From: Myxococcales bacterium
Lineage (GTDB): Bacteria > Myxococcota_A > Polyangia > Haliangiales > Haliangiaceae
NCBI GenBank assembly: GCA_016720595.1
Contig: JADKKI010000073.1
Location: 1-64,000 of the forward strand
Direction: 5' to 3'
Length of the DNA: 64,000 nt
Shown here: in pieces, positions 1 through 10,997 of the stretch
Layout: every line of letters begins with the position of its first letter
Position numbering within the stretch: position 1 is the stretch's first letter
Notes under the pieces: model-generated
Seen by the model: only the letters and a program-made list of their open reading frames with translations
What the model was told of the DNA's origin: nothing
Database searches by the model: none
Translations under genes and position numbers: made by a program

Positions 1-59
1 GCGTGACTACCCACGCGTGGAGGAGGAGTTCCCCGTTCGACATAGCGCCACCAACGGAA

Positions 60-1205
60 GCGTTTCAATCGCAGCTCTCAGACGCCTACGAAAGCTCGGC
101 GCCGCGAACAGGACTGGATCGCTGCACGAGGGATCCCGTCCGTCGGCAAGCAGATCTCATCTGCCTCGAGGCGCGCGAGTCGATCTGCTGCTCTGAGGCC
201 GAGAGACCAAGCTCTCTACCGGCGAGATGGGTTCCCCACGATCTATGCGTACATCGAGGCAGTGCTGCATCGCACGCACCACATGCCTACCGAGCGCATG
301 CGCGTGGCGCACGAGGCTGCTCCGAGCTGCCGCAGATCGCGGCGCAGTTCCGCGCGGGCAGCCTGCCGCGGACAGGCGTTCCGAGAGCTGACACGCCGGG
401 CGACGAAGGAGCACCGAAAACGCGTGGCTCGATGCGGCGAGAGGCCAGACATCGACCGGTGTTCAGCAGCTGGTGCGGGGCGGGAGCCGGGGGCGATCTG
501 CCGGGTGGCCGGTGGACCCGGGCAAGATCAGGCACCGGATCGTCCTGGAGAACCTGTCCAAGGAGACGATGATGCTGTTCAAGCAGGCGTGCACTGCCGC
601 GTCGGATGCGAAGGGCGCGACCTGTACGGATGACGAGCTGGTGCGTGCGCTGGCCGCCGCGATGCTCGACCCGGCATCCTGGAAGCTCGCCGAGCAAGCC
701 GCGGCACCAGCTCGCGACGACGACCTGCCGGGTGTGCAGCAAAGCGCACCGCGTGGGCGCCGGGATGGAGATCGCCGTGTCCGCCGCACGCGCTCCCAGG
801 CGGTGCGGTGCGATTCGCCGGCCATCTAGGGGATCTCGAGCGCGAGAGCCTGGGCGCAAGCTGCAGAAGTCGATCCACGAAATGACCCGCCGCAGGGTGC
901 TGGTCCGCGACAAGCACGCGTGCTCGTTGCCAAGGGGTGCCGATCGACCGGGTTCTTGGAAGTCCATCACATCAAACCGCGGTCCGAGAGGCGGCCGTCA
1001 CGAGCTGTGGCAACTCATATCGTTGTGCGACGGCCACCACGTCTTGCTTCACGAAGGCGTGATCGCGATCCGCGGCACGGCGCCAGACCATCTGGTGTTC
1101 GCGCTCCCCTCTCGATTCCGTCGGAGACTGGTAGACGGGGATCGGTCCCGGCGAAGGGGACTGAGGAACGCTCACTCTCGGCGCGAACAGGGAGCCGGTC
1201 ATTGA
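60..1205 (+). pseudogene. HNH endonuclease, frame broken
   Basis: Fragments in all three plus frames join into one protein of the myxobacterial HNH endonuclease type. A helical N-terminal part (pieces YAYIEAVLHRTHHMPTERM and FRELTRRATKEH, about 230-420) leads to a middle part (KIRHRIVLENLSKETMMLFK, about 520-590). The C-terminal HNH nuclease core has RRRVLVRDKHACS (about 885-925), then LEVHHIKPRS (about 955-985), then LWQLISLCDGHHVLLHEG (about 1008-1060). The paired HH and the later HH are the metal-binding and catalytic histidines of the family. At least five frame changes are needed, so no full-length product can be made from the sequence as given. Sequencing error is likelier than decay because the motifs are intact. 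The start is not determinable. Confidence 0.6.
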
Positions 1206-1424
1206 CAGTCGAAGAAGTTGGTGAAGCCAGCGTGGACCACGCTGGACCCGGGGACAGGTGCTCGCAGACGTCGCAGACGTCGCATGCCTCTGGCGATGAT
1301 CTCTCGCGCGCGAAATCGTGCTGCGGTCCGAGACCCTCCCCGACCACGACCACGTCAACCTCATCGTCAAACGCTGTGCGACTTCCTGCAGAGCCATCGT
1401 GCAGAATTGCGGGACAGCTCTTAG

Positions 1425-1735
1425 GAAGACTCCGGACGCGGGCCGCGCCGGCGTGATCTTCTCGGGCATCGGCGCCGGGATCCGGCCCTCGAAGTCGATC
1501 CACGCGGGCATCGTTGCGGCAGTCGTAGACCCGGCACGAGGCGGGGCCGCTTGTCGTAGACCGTGCACAGCCGCCCTCGTCCATGCACACACGCACTTCT
1601 TGGTGTACGGATCGCGGGGCGGGGCGTACGGGTGCTTCGAAGTCGAAGACGGGATGTCGTCGGCGATGTCCTGCGGCGAGGCACGACACCTCGAACCGGC
1701 AGCAGCGCGCCTCACTTTGAGTGGAGCCGCGACGC
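1425..1735 (-). pseudogene. YkgJ-family cysteine-cluster protein, frame broken
   Basis: Minus-strand fragments give a small protein of the YkgJ / Fe-S-cluster-containing family (UPF0153-like). Its pieces are a Cys-containing start (CRFEVSCLA), a linker (PVFDFEAPVRPAPR), then DPYTKKCVCMDEGGCTVYD and CRVYDCRNDARV. The spaced cysteines are the family's presumed metal or Fe-S ligands. The order of the pieces is right for the family, but the frame changes at least three times in about 300 bases. The role of the family is poorly known. It ends close to the 3' end of the HNH gene, so the two would be convergent. Confidence 0.5.
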
Positions 1736-1739
1736 TGGG

Positions 1740-2310
1740 ATGTCAGGGCCTTACTTCCGGTACTTGTCGGCGGTGAGCCACCGTCGAAAACGATCGCCGC
1801 GGATCTTGGTGGCGAGCTTGGTGTGCGCCGGGCGGCAGCTGGCCGCGCATCACCAGCGCATCAGCGAGCAGCCACTCGAACTTGCGCGCGATGTCGGCGT
1901 GGTCAGGCCGCGCGAGCAAAGTCTCGGCCAGCGCGTCGATCTACCACATCGGCGGATCGGGCGGGACGGGCGGCAATCCCATCGACCGACGGTACCAGAA
2001 ACCGGCTCTGACCCGGTTTCGTTAGCTCGCGTGCTCGGACGCTCGGCCGACGACGTTCGCATGTCCTCCGCGAACCGCACGGTGTGATCCGTGCCCCTCG
2101 AGCAACGGCTTCATCTCGTCCTCGCCCCACATCGCCCTGCGGCGGCTGGGAGCTTGCCCAGGATGATCTCGAACTGATCGAGAACACGTCGAGCTGCGCG
2201 GCGATCTCAAAAGTCGCTGCCGCGGCGCTCGAGGTCGTGACAGCGCGCCGCTCAGGGGCTCTCGATGATCCGGCCGGTAAGGCCTCCTCGTGCTGCGGGC
2301 GTGACCGGTG
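1740..2310 (-). other. Fragmentary coding remains, unidentified
   Basis: Short minus-strand stretches look protein-like, for example PPVPPDPPMW, then IDALAETLLARPDHADIARK and FEWLLADALVMRG (about 1850-1960), and FEIAAQLDVF (about 2180-2210). They lie in different frames. I recognise no family. They may be one gene between the unidentified reading frame upstream and the YkgJ-like gene downstream, in the same direction. Confidence 0.25.
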
Positions 2311-2314
2311 TTAA

Positions 2315-3010
2315 TGGTCTCGAAGCCTCGGATCTTTGGCGCGGACCTCCACGGCCAGCGCGGCCTCGAAGCGTGACGAACTGCCGGTCTCGTTCGAGAT
2401 AGCCGGGCGCGGCAATTGGCGAGCACCGGGCCCACGAGCCGCGTCGTCGCCAGCTCGGCGAGCTGCCGGATAGATCCGGGCGAAGTGCAGTGGAACAGCA
2501 GCCGCTCGCGCACCGTCGTCCAGGTACGCGCGCAGCATATCGTCCATCCATACGATGCCATCCTCGGGCGTGCGCGAGAAGGCGTTGCGCGTGGTCACGA
2601 TGTGCGCGGTCTGATCCCGGATCTCCACGAGCCGCGTGTACGTGCCGGCGTAGTCGGGGAGGTGGCGGCGCTGGAATTCAGCTGCCGCACGTCTCGTTGA
2701 GCAGTGCGCGCAGCAGCTGACGCTGCGAGCTCCACGCGAGGCCGCGGCGCCGTCGTGCCCTCGACGGCGAGAGCAGCTCCTCGGCGCGCAGCTGCTCGTC
2801 GTAGCGACGCGACGTGAAGGCGGCGCTGTGCAGCCAGACCGGCTCGCCGACCCCGTAGAGCACGAGGAGCGGCGTTGGAGATCCAGCGCCGTGAGGGCGA
2901 AGCGCGCCCGCGCCGGCGAGCAGGTTGCCGGGCGACGAGAGGGCGCGCGGTCTGAGGAGGTCCAGCGCGGCGCGCGGGGTTGCAGGTGAGTGCAGGGGTG
3001 GTCATGGGTG
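2315..3010 (-). pseudogene. Unidentified gene downstream of the ABC operon, frame broken
   Basis: An ATG at about 3003 opens a frame starting MTTPALTCNPA. Later pieces in other frames are LVLYGVGEPVWLHSAAFTSR (about 2805-2865), then RRYDEQLRAEELL, then YAGTYTRLVEIRDQTAHIVT (about 2595-2650) and GIVWMDDMLRAYLDDGA. They read as one soluble protein of about 220 residues. I do not recognise the family. It sits directly after the ATPase gene and probably belongs to the same transcription unit. Confidence 0.35.
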
Positions 3011-3014
3011 CTCC

Positions 3015-3950
3015 TCGTCAAAGGGTCGCGAAGTGATCCTCGAGCTGTGGGGTGACTTGGTGAACTGCAACGTCCGCTCCATTCTTTGGGCGCCGCGACT
3101 CTGCGCTCGATCAGGTCGGTCTCGACAGTCAATCCGCCGGGGGCGCGTGATTTTCTGGCTGACAACTGCCCCGGCCCATCAACCACAGACCGTGTCAGGA
3201 GACCTTGATCGCCTCAAGGATGTCTCGACAGGTCACGAGGACGATCGTCGTGCGCTCAAACCATGCGAAGGCGACCTCCGGTGATGGTCGCAGGCGCGAA
3301 CCTTATTCGCGGATCGGGCCCCCAGGAACGGCTCGTCCATCATCCGGTAGGTGTGCCCGCCCAGCAGCTGCTGGAGGATCGCCACGCGCTGGCGCGTTCC
3401 AGCACCGAAAGCTGTGCTGCCGGCCACGCGCGGTCGCATGGGAGGTGTGCGGCCGAAGCGCTCGAGGCTGGCGTGCGCGCGCGTGTTCGCGGCAACGCAG
3501 GAGAATCCGGGCGGAGCGGCCGCGACGAGCAGGTTGTCGGGGACCCAGCGGTGCTCGAACGGCGCAGATCTGACTGGGCGCACCGCCGGCCATGCAGGCT
3601 ACTGCAGGAGGTGTTGCTGCTCGATGATCAACGCGCGTGTGGCAAAGCCCGTTGGGCCTGTCCCGAGCCGGCGGGATCCGCAGGAGCGTGGTCTTGCCAG
3701 CGCGGAGATCTGAGGATCCCGAACGACCTGCCTGGCCCGCGACGTCGCGCCGCACGATGTTCCGGATCTCCAGGTCGGCGTCGCGCGCAAGATCACGACG
3801 CCGTCGCGCTAGAAAGCGGCATCGCTCCGGCGCGAACAGGGGTTCGCGTCGGTCCGTTGACATAGCTGGTCGTGACGCCCCCCGTTCGGTAGCGAGATCG
3901 GCGGCGGCCGGGCACACCGCGCCACGCAGCCAGGCCCCCGGACGCGATCG
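3015..3950 (-). pseudogene. ABC transporter ATPase (nitrate/taurine type), frame broken
   Basis: Pieces on the minus strand give an ABC ATPase. An N-terminal beta strand (YVNGPTRTP, about 3850) precedes a Walker A remnant GKTTLLRI (about 3680). The signature/Walker B block TRQRVAILQQLLGG and MMDEP lies at about 3330-3400, and an H-loop-like TIVLVTCRDILEAIKVS at about 3190-3240. The family's switch histidine (VTHDI) reads VTCRDI here, which could be a base error. The arrangement matches the NrtD/SsuB/TauB group of substrate-specific importers. It follows the permease and the OmpA-fused binding protein in the same direction, so it should energise that uptake system. Confidence 0.6.
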
Positions 3951-3954
3951 CACG

Positions 3955-4715
3955 CGGCTATGAAACCGGACAGCGGCGGATCAGCGCGGTACCGCATCGA
4001 GCTGGAGGTGCTTCCACGCCCGAGCATCAACGCTTTGCCAGGCCGCCGCTCGAGCGCACCACACCCCTCACCATCGTGAGCATCATCCAGCCCGTGGCGG
4101 CGTTCTGGCGCAACACCTCGAACGCGCGGTCAGAGCGTTCAAGGATGACCACCTCCACCGGGCGCCAGCCGCCGAAGTTCATCGTTGAGGCGCTGATCAA
4201 GACGGACCTTCGGGATCTCGACGACGACAGCCGCCATCGAGGTCACGAAGAAGGCAGCGGGTGTCGAGGACGACCATCCACAGCTTGAGCTGGTGGATTG
4301 GCCGTCGTGCGCCGCGACCGTGGCGGTGCGGCCCCAACCACGACCCCCGGGCCCGGAGCGCTGAAGGCACGGTGACGAAGCCGTTGCGGCGGGCGGGGAC
4401 CGTCACGGTACGCGAGCTGGCAACGACAGCAACGCTCGACCATGCGATCTCGCCTCCGGCGTTGGAGCATGGCGCTCGTGGTCAGGTGATCGAACGGGCG
4501 CGCTCGGTTGATAGCGTCCCGAGCGCGCGCGGAGGACGTCCACTGGCTTCCCGGGATCGCCGTGCCGCCGAGCTGCCGAGGAGGAGGACGTGTGGCGCAC
4601 ACCAGCGCGTACCGACACGCGCACTGATTACTGCGGTGATCCGCTGCGCGCCGGCAAGGATTTGCCGTCGATGATTCGTGACGGTGCTCGCATGACGTCC
4701 TCCTCCTGGCCACCG
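3955..4715 (-). pseudogene. ABC transporter permease (NitT/TauT type), frame broken
   Basis: Between the binding protein and the ATPase, minus-strand fragments fit an inner-membrane permease. The clearest piece, at about 4070-4180, contains FGGWRPVEVVILERSDRAFE followed by VLRQNAATGWMMLTMV and a Gly-rich continuation (GVVRSSGGL). This resembles the cytoplasmic EAA-like loop region of NitT/TauT permeases that travel with OmpA-fused binding proteins. Upstream pieces include PIHQLKLWMVVL. Membrane segments cannot be followed because the frame changes repeatedly. The identification rests on one good block and the neighbours. Confidence 0.45.
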
Positions 4716-4724
4716 CGTTACCGG

Positions 4725-6620
4725 CTACGCATCTCACGATCTCGACGCGCCGGTTGCCGCGCCTTATTCCGCGGCCGCCTCGAACGCCGCGAGCCGGCGA
4801 GAATCCTCGCCGAAGCCCCCCGCCAAACCACGGAGTTATTCTCGGTAGGCTCGTCAGTCGCGCGCTTGATCGAAGTCGCGCACGCGCCGTTACCACGCCG
4901 CCGGCCTGAAGCTCTGTCGCGCTTCTGCCCCCTCGGCATCGCCGTCGGCGTCAGTGCTGGCCGTTGATCTCGACCGATCGTGCGGGTCACCACGGTCTCC
5001 CTGCTCAATAAATATTGGAGCACGAGGCGCCGCGTAGAGCTGGAACGTGGCACTCGCGGGCTGAAGTTGAAATCTACCGGCTCTCTTGCGCCCCCCCACC
5101 TGCTTGGTCGCGTCATCCGGATCTACCTGGGTGGTGTACGTCGGGACCTCGGCGTACCGCGGGTGCCCGCTGCGCCGCCGCCGCCCTCGAGGATACGAGG
5201 TGTCGACGACAGACTTCACGTCCGGGATAAACCGGCACCAGCGTCGGGTAGTGGTCGTGGGCGACGATCTTGCCCAGCGTTACCCGTTGCAACGCGTCTT
5301 CGCGAAGATGCTGGGTTGATCAGGGAGCCGTCGGCGAGGCCGAACAAGTCGCTGGTTGTGTCCGGCGAGGTTGACCTTACTCGCGACCCGCCGAAGGCGC
5401 TCGACCCACGAGGCCGGTGGCGTCGCGCTCGTGAGCGACCCTGTTGCGCCTGTTCCGGTACGCCGCGTCCTTCTCGTTGTAGACGATGCGTATGATCAAC
5501 CCGCCACGCGATCGCCTCGCCGCCGGGTGCTGCCAGCCCTCCTCAACCGCCCTCCGTCCTCGCAAACAACGGAAGCCGACCGATGGCCGGACGGTGCGTG
5601 TGGTTCCACCGGTGCAGGCCGATCCCTGCGTTCAACATCTGATAGATCTGATCCGCCTCGATGGGCGATCGGAGCAGGCCGCCCGCATTACCGCCGACGG
5701 CGTCGCCCAGGTCCAGGGATTACGCCGGTGACAGCACAGACGTTGCCGTCTTGCCGGTCCTGACGCGCCGTGCGGCCCGCCGTAGGACGATCCCTCACCA
5801 GTAGCCCGCGATGTACTTCCGCGCCCGCGTCGAGATAGTCCGGCATTACCAGCCAGTTGAGCGCGTCGGGATCCCAGGTCGTGTCGTCGGGGTTGTTGGC
5901 GATCTTGTTGTCGCCGAGCCACTTCATCGCGATGTTCCAGTCGCCGTCGCGCAGGACGCCCGCGACCAGGCCGCCCGGCCGCGGACGCCTGGATCTTCGC
6001 GCCAGGCCGGCGGGCCCCAGCAGCTTGTCCTCGCCGCGCGAGTAGCCGGCCGAGCCGATGATCTCCCGCCGTACAATTACGGGCACGCCTTCGCGAGCTT
6101 CACGGGTTCCAGCGCCGCGAAGAACGCGGCAGCACCATCGCCGCTGATCGCGACGTATTGCGCTCCGGTCGCGCGTCGTCGGCACCGCTTGCCGAGCTCG
6201 GTGGCGCACTTGACCAGCTCCGCCTGCATCTGATCGACCATGTCCTGCCGGGTCGGGGTCAGGGACACGCCGTGCCCGCATCAGGCTGTTCGCCGCGGCG
6301 TGCACGCCGCCGTTCGCGCCGAGCGGGCCCTGCTGCGCGTTCCACGCCGAGATCAGCATCCGGGTCGCCGGCGGCGTCAGGCAGCCGGGCGCCGAGATCG
6401 TGGCCGCGACGGCGCATCACTCGTTGCGCCGGGCAGCACCGCCTTCAGTGGCACCGACGGTCCGGCCCGGAGCCTTGGCGCCGCCAGACAGGCCGGGACG
6501 AAGTGCCGTGTGGCGCCAACCGCGGCCACCGGCAGGAGGCTCGCGAGGAGCCCCTTCGGAGAGCTAGGTCCGGCCGCTACGATAGATGGTTGCTGTGGTC
6601 GCGACGCGGTCCTACCGGGA
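4725..6620 (-). pseudogene. ABC substrate-binding protein fused to OmpA/MotB domain, frame broken
   Basis: Joined minus-strand pieces give a periplasmic binding protein of the NMT1/NitT type. The blocks are LISAWNAQQG (about 6340), then RQDMVDQMQAELVKCATELG (about 6200-6260), DGDWNIAMKWLGDNKIANNP (about 5890-5950) and PDALNWLVMPDYLDAGAE. They continue with YNEKDAAYRN (about 5470) and LGKIVAHDHYPTLVP (about 5240-5280). A C-terminal OmpA/MotB peptidoglycan-binding domain follows, with pieces STDADGDAEG (about 4940), KRATDEPTEN and NRRVEIV (about 4735), the last being the usual end of that fold. The fusion would anchor the binding protein to the cell wall. The substrate cannot be read from sequence. 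It is first in a probable operon with the permease and ATPase. Confidence 0.6.
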
Positions 6621-6706
6621 AGATCGGTGAAACGAGCTGGAGCCTGGACGCAGGTCTCTCCTGGCAGCCCGTCCGCGCTACGGTTCACGCCAGGTTCACC
6701 TCGGGC

Positions 6707-7411
6707 TAGCGCTTACGAACGAGCCGGGCTGCAGGAGTGAGCACCCCGCGCAGCGCCTGGAACCGGTTCGCCTCAGCCTGCGCGCGCTCCTCGGAAGTCA
6801 CGAGCCCTGCGCGCTCGCCGGAGGTCTTAATGTTCCGAGGCTCTCGGTCGCGGCCGCGGCTGCCCCAGCGCGATGATCCGCGACTCCGGTCGTGATCTCG
6901 GCGTGCACGGCGGCACGTGGCCAGCCTCGAGCTCCGGCGCTCCTCACCGCGTGCCGGTCGGCGAGCTTCCGGCGCTCGTCGCCGACACGCAACGCGAGGG
7001 CGCGCGCGCGCCCGTCGAGGTCCGCCACGGGCGCACCGACGTCGGCTCCGAGGGCCACGACGGTCGCGCCGAGCCTCGATCGCGAGCTGGGACGCGGGCA
7101 TCGAGGCGCGGATGCACCGAACGCGATCAGGATCGATCGACCTTCGCATCGCCCGGCGTGCTCGCGTAGATCGCGGAGAACGTCGCCTCCGGCGGCGGCG
7201 GTCCCGGGTTGCGGCCGGCGCAGCACAAGGAACAGCAGCACGTTGCTCGCGCCCACGGTCGCGCCATGGCCCGCACTGGCATCGCTGACGGCAGCGGCAT
7301 CGCTGCCATTGCCGCCATCGCTGCCGACCGCTGCGCGCAGACATCGCTGGCACCGGACTGCCGGGCCGGACTTCCCAGAGGAGCACTGCAAACTTCTTGG
7401 TGACGTTCATC
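6707..7411 (-). pseudogene. Unidentified protein upstream of the ABC operon, frame broken
   Basis: An ATG at 7411 opens MNVTKKFAVLL, which looks like the start of a membrane-anchored protein. Later pieces in other frames include ATFSAIYASTPGDAKVDR (about 7145-7200), then LGATVVALGADVGAPVADLD, then GRARALALRVGDERRKLADR (about 6960-7020) and a charged, possibly coiled-coil end SEERAQAEANRFQALRGVL. The stop is at 6707-6709. I cannot name a family. It lies just upstream of the OmpA-fused binding protein and may be part of that operon. Confidence 0.3.
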
Positions 7412-7620
7412 GACGCGCTCCTGTCCCTCCCTTGCTCAAGCACCGCGCGTGCCGTGGAGTGCAGCGTGGGCAACCTGCTGGAACCCGACAGATCGCACGA
7501 CGCGGGTCGAAGGTGCGCTGGTAGCAGAGTGCGTAGATCCGTACTGAAATACGGGCGGGGACCGCTTGGCGAGCTGAACCCCTGCGATCTTCGTGGGTTG
7601 GAAAAGGGGTCAGACCCCGT

Positions 7621-10600
7621 TTAGAACGTCACCCGTGCCCCGATCCGCGCGTACATCGGCGCGTAGCGCGACGCGGTGTTGAGGAAGTTCGGGTTGCGGC
7701 CAATCGGCACCGGGGCTCTCGTTGCCGCGGATGTCCACCGTCACGGCCCAGATCAGATCCTCCGAACATGCCGCCGACCACGGGTTCCGCGGCCTGCAGC
7801 GTACTCGACCCGGCGCCGGCGCCGCTCCCGACGAACGTCGGCGGAAGTGTTGTCCGCCGAGGCCACGCCCTGGTTGTTGTAGACGTTGCTTGAGATCGAG
7901 GAACACCTCGCCGTGCATACCCTTGCCGAGCTTGCGGCCTTAGCCGAAGGTGGATGTCGAGGTCCTTGCTCAGAAGTCCGCGCGCCACGATCGTCCACGC
8001 GGCACCAGAAGAAGGTTGGTTCCGGAAGGCCAAGTACGGGTAGCGCCGCGAGCGCCGTTCTCCAGTGCGCCGGACAGCGCCCCGGAACCGGATGCCTACG
8101 GTGGCGTCGCCCGGCCTGCTTCAGGTCCGAACGTGTGAGTAGACGAAGATCTTGATGTAGTACGGGCGGTCCCAGGAGCAGGGGCCAATCTTGTTCGCGA
8201 GCAGCTCGATCAGATCGTACTGGGTGGGTTGTTCGGCAGGATGATGTTGTCGTCTACGAGGATCAGGCCGGGACAGTTCCCGGCGGTGCGCGACCAGGCG
8301 CCTGTACGAGCCTGGATGTACAGCTGCTTGCCGAACCGCCGCGTGTTGGTGAACTGGAGCGCGTTGTAGTCGCTAGCGCGGCTTCTCGAAGATCCGGATC
8401 CCCTGGAACGCACGGAGCTGCGTCTCGAGCCGCGCCTTCTCTCTCGGGATCGTCGGTGCGATGATCCGAGCCTGGAACGCCTTCTCTTCGCTCGCGGACC
8501 ACTCGCCCGGGTTGACGACGACGAAATTTCGGGCGTTGTCGGTGGGAGACGTCCTCGATCACGCGGCCGAGGTTGCGGTTCTGGTACGAGATGCCAGCTG
8601 GAAGTCATCGAACAGCTCGTATTCGAAGCCGCCGACGATCTCGTCGATGTACACTGGCCTATGAGGGCCGGGCGCGGTGAGCAGGACCGTTGGTGCCGAA
8701 CAGCTCACACTGCCGCCGTCGGCCGCCTCACGGAAGTATCGGTCGCAGCCCACGCCATCAGGCCCACCGATCCGCCGGATCGGACGTCACGCACTTCGAA
8801 GGTGGCTTGCTCTGGAGGTACTGGACCCAGCTGCCCGTAGTGTGATAGTTGATCTCCGGCGGGATCGATTCGCGGAACCGGCCCCAGTGCGCGTACGCCT
8901 TCGAGCGGCCCTCGCGCGTCGGTCGTAGAGGATGCCCGGGGCGCGGGGCGAGCTCGCCGGTCAGCTTGACCGCGTTCTTGCCGTGGCGCTCTCCAGGTGA
9001 TCGGATCCACTTGCCCGCGCAGAACTCGGCGAACCGCAGGCGCTGCTCCTCATAGCGCGGCCAGACGTTGAGGTCAGGGTTCGGACGGATCTCCACGAAT
9101 CGCGCAGGTAGAGCGCCCAGTTGAACGTGTTGCCGGGGATCAAGGTGCCGTCGGCGCCGGGCTTCCCGTCGAGGTAGTCGCACGCATAGACCATCGGCGC
9201 GCCCGGCATGTCGCCGGTGAGGCGTGGTGCACGTGTTGTTGTCGAACCGCGTCCGCGTCTCGTCGGGGTTCGCGAGTTGCACCCAGCGCCACACATCGAC
9301 CTTGCGTGCCGAGCTGGTTCTGCACGAACGATCCGCCCGAGCGCGCGTGGTCTCGATCGTGTTGCTCTCGAGATCGATGCCGCCCTTGATCTCGTGGCTG
9401 CCGCCGCCCTGAGGGCGCTGCGTCACGCCGAGGCGACCGGAGACGCGCTGTTCGGTGTCCTCGGTAGAGCCAGCCCGGTCCGCCCCACGTAGCGTGCGCG
9501 CGTGTTCATCGGGCAGTTGATGATGAACGGGTACGGGTCGGCGCTGTTCGGGATGCCGTCGAAGCGCTTCTCGTTGGTCGTCGCGGTCTCGCCGAACCCG
9601 GGGCCCCACGTCCCGAGCGAGCCGTTGATCAGCACCTGGAGCGGCACGCTGTTCTTCGTGCCATCGATCGCGGTGTTCGCGTAGCCATCGCGATGAACGC
9701 CGAGCAGCGCCTCGATCTCGGTCTTGTCGTCGGCGAGCTTGCTCGTCCACTTCGCCGAACATCGGTCGTGAGGCTCTTGCTGGTGGTCCCGATCTCGGCG
9801 GGACCGGACAGGTTCGGCGAGCGCCCGCGCTGCGGCACCGAGCTGCACCGCGAGCTGGCCCTGCTGCTGCGGGGACGCGGCGAAGTTGATCTTCCCGAGC
9901 GCGTTGAGCGCCTTGCCGGTGGCGTTGCGGGTCTCGTGGTCGACGGGATCGGTGATGAAGAACCCGGTCTCGGGATCGACGTCCGGCTTGCCATCGGCGA
10001 ACCCGCCCTGGCTGGCCAGCTTGGGATCACACGTGGAGAGCTTGCCGTCGGCCTGCAGCATCCGGCAATCGGACTGGCGCTTGGTCTCCCGCAGATAATC
10101 GTGCGCGCGAACTGCGGCGCGAGGCCGACGAAGAACCACAGCCGATCCTGACGATTGGCCCGCCGATCTCGACGCCGAAGTCCGCGCGGTAGACGTCGCC
10201 CTTGACGTCGAGCGACGTGGCGTTCTGAGGCGTGCGCTCCGGCCGCCGCCGTGAGCTGCCCGGGCTGGTAGTACGCGAACACCGAGCCCCCTGAGCTCGT
10301 TCGAGCCGCTCTTGGTGACGACGTTGACGACGCCGCCGGTGGCGCAGCCGTACTCCGCGTTGTACCCGCCGGTGATGATCTCGATCTCCTCGATGAAGTC
10401 ATTGATCACGGGCGAACCGACGGTGCCGTGGTCAGGCCGGTGGTGTTCACGCCATCGACGACGTACTGGTTCTCCAGCGAGGTGGAGCCGAGAACGCCAC
10501 GCCGAGCACGTCGCCCTGCGAGCCGGGTGCGGCGCCGAGCGCGGACTCGAAGCTGCGCCCCGGGACCGGGATGTTCTTCAGGTAGTTCTTGTCGATCGTG

Positions 10601-10997
10601 ATGCCCTGCGCCGTCGACGGGGATCGATCGTCGGCGCGGTGGCGCTGGACCTTCGACCTCGCCCTTGACTGCCGCGGTGTCGAGCTTGTGGAAGCCCGCG
10701 GTGGCTTTTTGGACGCCGGCCGAGACCGGGCGCTCGACGGTGAGATCGAGGTAGTCGAACGTGACCAGGTAGGCGCCCGGTGCGAGGTCCGTGATCTTGT
10801 ATGCGCCGCGCCCATCGGTGAGCGCGCTCTGCGCACTCGAGCCCTGCGAGCACGACGATCGTCACCCCCGCGAGGGCCTCGCCGGTGGCGGCATCGGTGA
10901 TCACGCCCTGGATCGCCCCGGTGGTCGACGATTGTGCGCGCACCTGACCCGCGGTCAGCCACAGCACCAGCCACACCACGAGCGCGCACCCACGCAC
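7621..10997 (-). pseudogene. TonB-dependent receptor with N-terminal carboxypeptidase-regulatory-like domain, frame broken
   Basis: A GTG at 10997 begins a signal peptide (GCALVVWLVLWLTAGQVRAQ). A carboxypeptidase-regulatory-like domain follows (GAIQGVITDAATGEALAGVT), then a plug domain with IPVPGRSFESALG, then IEEIEIITGGYNAEYG and TGGVVNVVTKSGSNELRG. Many barrel fragments run down to a terminal beta strand ASRYAPMYARIGARVTF with the C-terminal Phe typical of BAM substrates, and TAA at 7621-7623. Length is about 1,125 codons, normal for this outer-membrane receptor class (Oar/SusC-like architecture). The frame changes many times. The ligand is unknown. It starts divergently beside hisZ. Confidence 0.75.
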
